A stretch of 6,135 nt of DNA from Spirochaetota bacterium (GTDB lineage: Bacteria; Spirochaetota; Leptospiria; Turneriellales; Turneriellaceae). Positions within the stretch are counted from its first letter, which is position 1; each line of letters begins with the position of its first letter. Below, piece after piece: positions 5,331 through 6,135 of the stretch. The stretch is from positions 1 through 6,135 of the forward strand of contig CAUJII010000120.1 of NCBI GenBank assembly GCA_963205035.1, read 5' to 3'. The notes under the pieces were generated by a model. The model worked only from the letters and a program-made list of their open reading frames with translations. It was not told the DNA's origin and did no database searches. A program made the translations under genes and the position numbers.

Positions 5331-6135
5331 TGTAGGTGCGCATTTTGCCGATGCCTTTGATTTCAATTTCACCTCGGTCGATAAAATGCAAAGAACTGTC
5401 CAGATGAGAGCGCGTCGTCTCGGTTACGTGGATTTCATTCGGTAGTCCCGACGACTCCATTCGGCTCGCGGTGTTGACGGTGTCTCCCCACAAGTCGTAG
5501 ATAAATTTATTCTGCCCGATAACTCCCGCGACGACGGGCCCCGTTGCGATACCGATCCGCAAGCGCAGCGGTTCTTCGAGGCTCTGGTTTGCGTCATCCA
5601 AGACGCGCAGCATGCCCTCGGCCATTTCAAAGCACCGCGCAGCGTGATCGTCGCTTTGGTGGGGAAGTCCCGCTGCGACCATGTAGGCATCGCCGATGGT
5701 TTTAATTTTCTCAAGGCCTAAGACGCTCGCTAAGTTATCGAAGCGGCTAAAAATTTCGTTGAGCATCTGCACGAGTTTGTCGGGCGCAAGGCGTCTGGAA
5801 AGGGAGGTAAATCCCACGATGTCTGCGAAAAGAACCGAGACGCTGTCGAAATAATCGGCGATGGTGCGCTCTCCTGTGAGGAGGCGTTTCGCGACGCTTT
5901 CAGGCAGCACGTTCAGAAGCAACGCCTCTGATTTTTTCTTCTCTTGAGCCAAGAGGTGGCTCTGTTCTTCGATCATGCGGCTTTGCCAAAACTCCGTGCG
6001 CGCATTGCGTTCAAAATAGAAAACGGAAACGAATCCGCCGAGGTTGACAAATCCCATGAACGCGAGGCTGAACACCAACGGCGATTGGGGCATTGGACGT
6101 ATGTAGAGCGCGTAGACTAAGAACTCTGCAAAAAT
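5293..6135 (-). CDS. Class III adenylate cyclase, C-terminal part, 5' end beyond window edge
   Basis: Membrane-linked cyclase making cAMP from ATP. The frame is open to base 6135 without a stop (280 visible codons), so the ATG at 6093 is an internal Met and the true start lies outside. Numbered from that Met: a hydrophobic segment (about 6-27, with more hydrophobic sequence upstream of 6093), a helical linker (34-60), the LLLNVLPESVAKRL element (58-71), then the catalytic domain. Metal-binding Asp are D91 (FADIVGFT) and D135 (TIGDAYM); adenine-selecting residues K131 and D200 (YDLWGD), and transition-state residues N207 and R211 (VNTASRMES), are all present. This set indicates an active adenylate and not guanylate cyclase, working as a homodimer. 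Sensor domains would be in the missing N-terminal part. It converges on the reductase gene with a 38-base overlap. Confidence 0.93.
   Translation of the reverse strand: MFAEFLVYALYIRPMPQSPLVFSLAFMGFVNLGGFVSVFYFERNARTEFWQSRMIEEQSHLLAQEKKKSEALLLNVLPESVAKRLLTGERTIADYFDSVSVLFADIVGFTSLSRRLAPDKLVQMLNEIFSRFDNLASVLGLEKIKTIGDAYMVAAGLPHQSDDHAARCFEMAEGMLRVLDDANQSLEEPLRLRIGIATGPVVAGVIGQNKFIYDLWGDTVNTASRMESSGLPNEIHVTETTRSHLDSSLHFIDRGEIEIKGIGKMRTYITLFHEEKKNPA

Noticed and set aside
5424..5714. Alternative minus-strand frame inside the cyclase gene
   Set aside because: Overlaps the catalytic domain in another frame and has a shadow-like composition.
1..6135. CRISPR array, tRNA/rRNA, insertion sequence, integrase or defence system
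   Set aside because: No regularly spaced repeats, no recognisable RNA gene, no transposase or recombinase motif and no terminal inverted repeats were seen on either strand.

Overview
This window looks like a chromosomal stretch from a diderm (Gram-negative-type) bacterium of roughly balanced GC content. The signs are an ABC importer with a periplasmic binding protein, an exported M23 peptidase, a secreted beta-helix type protein, and a membrane-linked class III adenylate cyclase of the style common in spirochaetes and other cyclase-rich diderms. A Leptospirales-like spirochaete would fit, but that is a low-confidence impression and no marker gene settles it.

Layout. Bases 1-717 (minus) hold an ABC importer permease that runs off the left edge. 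Bases 717-1769 (minus) encode its SsuA/TauA/NMT1-type binding protein. The two genes share one base (TGATG) and form an operon read leftward; a missing ATPase gene probably lies beyond the edge. A promoter-like site sits so close to the binding-protein start that the transcript may be leaderless. Bases 1770-1943 hold only that promoter and no convincing gene. Bases 1944-3038 (plus) hold a decayed gene for a surface or secreted protein: one intact Ig-like domain, a second truncated one, a beta-helix part and a Cys-containing tail, spread over different frames. Bases 3068-3946 (minus) encode an exported M23 metallopeptidase, convergent with the decayed gene. A 147-base divergent intergenic region follows. 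Bases 4094-4342 (plus) encode a small DUF2892 membrane protein, followed 13 bases later by a glutathionyl-hydroquinone reductase (4356-5330), probably as one operon. Bases 5293-6135 (minus) hold the C-terminal part of an adenylate cyclase that overlaps the reductase tail to tail by 38 bases and runs off the right edge.

How the genes relate. The transporter pair and the DUF2892-reductase pair are the only clear functional units. The rest look like independent housekeeping or accessory genes. I see no RNA gene, CRISPR array, insertion sequence, integrase or attachment site. I found no evidence for a new multi-gene system. The points most worth a second look are the collapsed Ig/beta-helix gene with its G8 tract, the possible leaderless importer mRNA, the importer of unknown substrate, and the overlapping convergent 3' ends.
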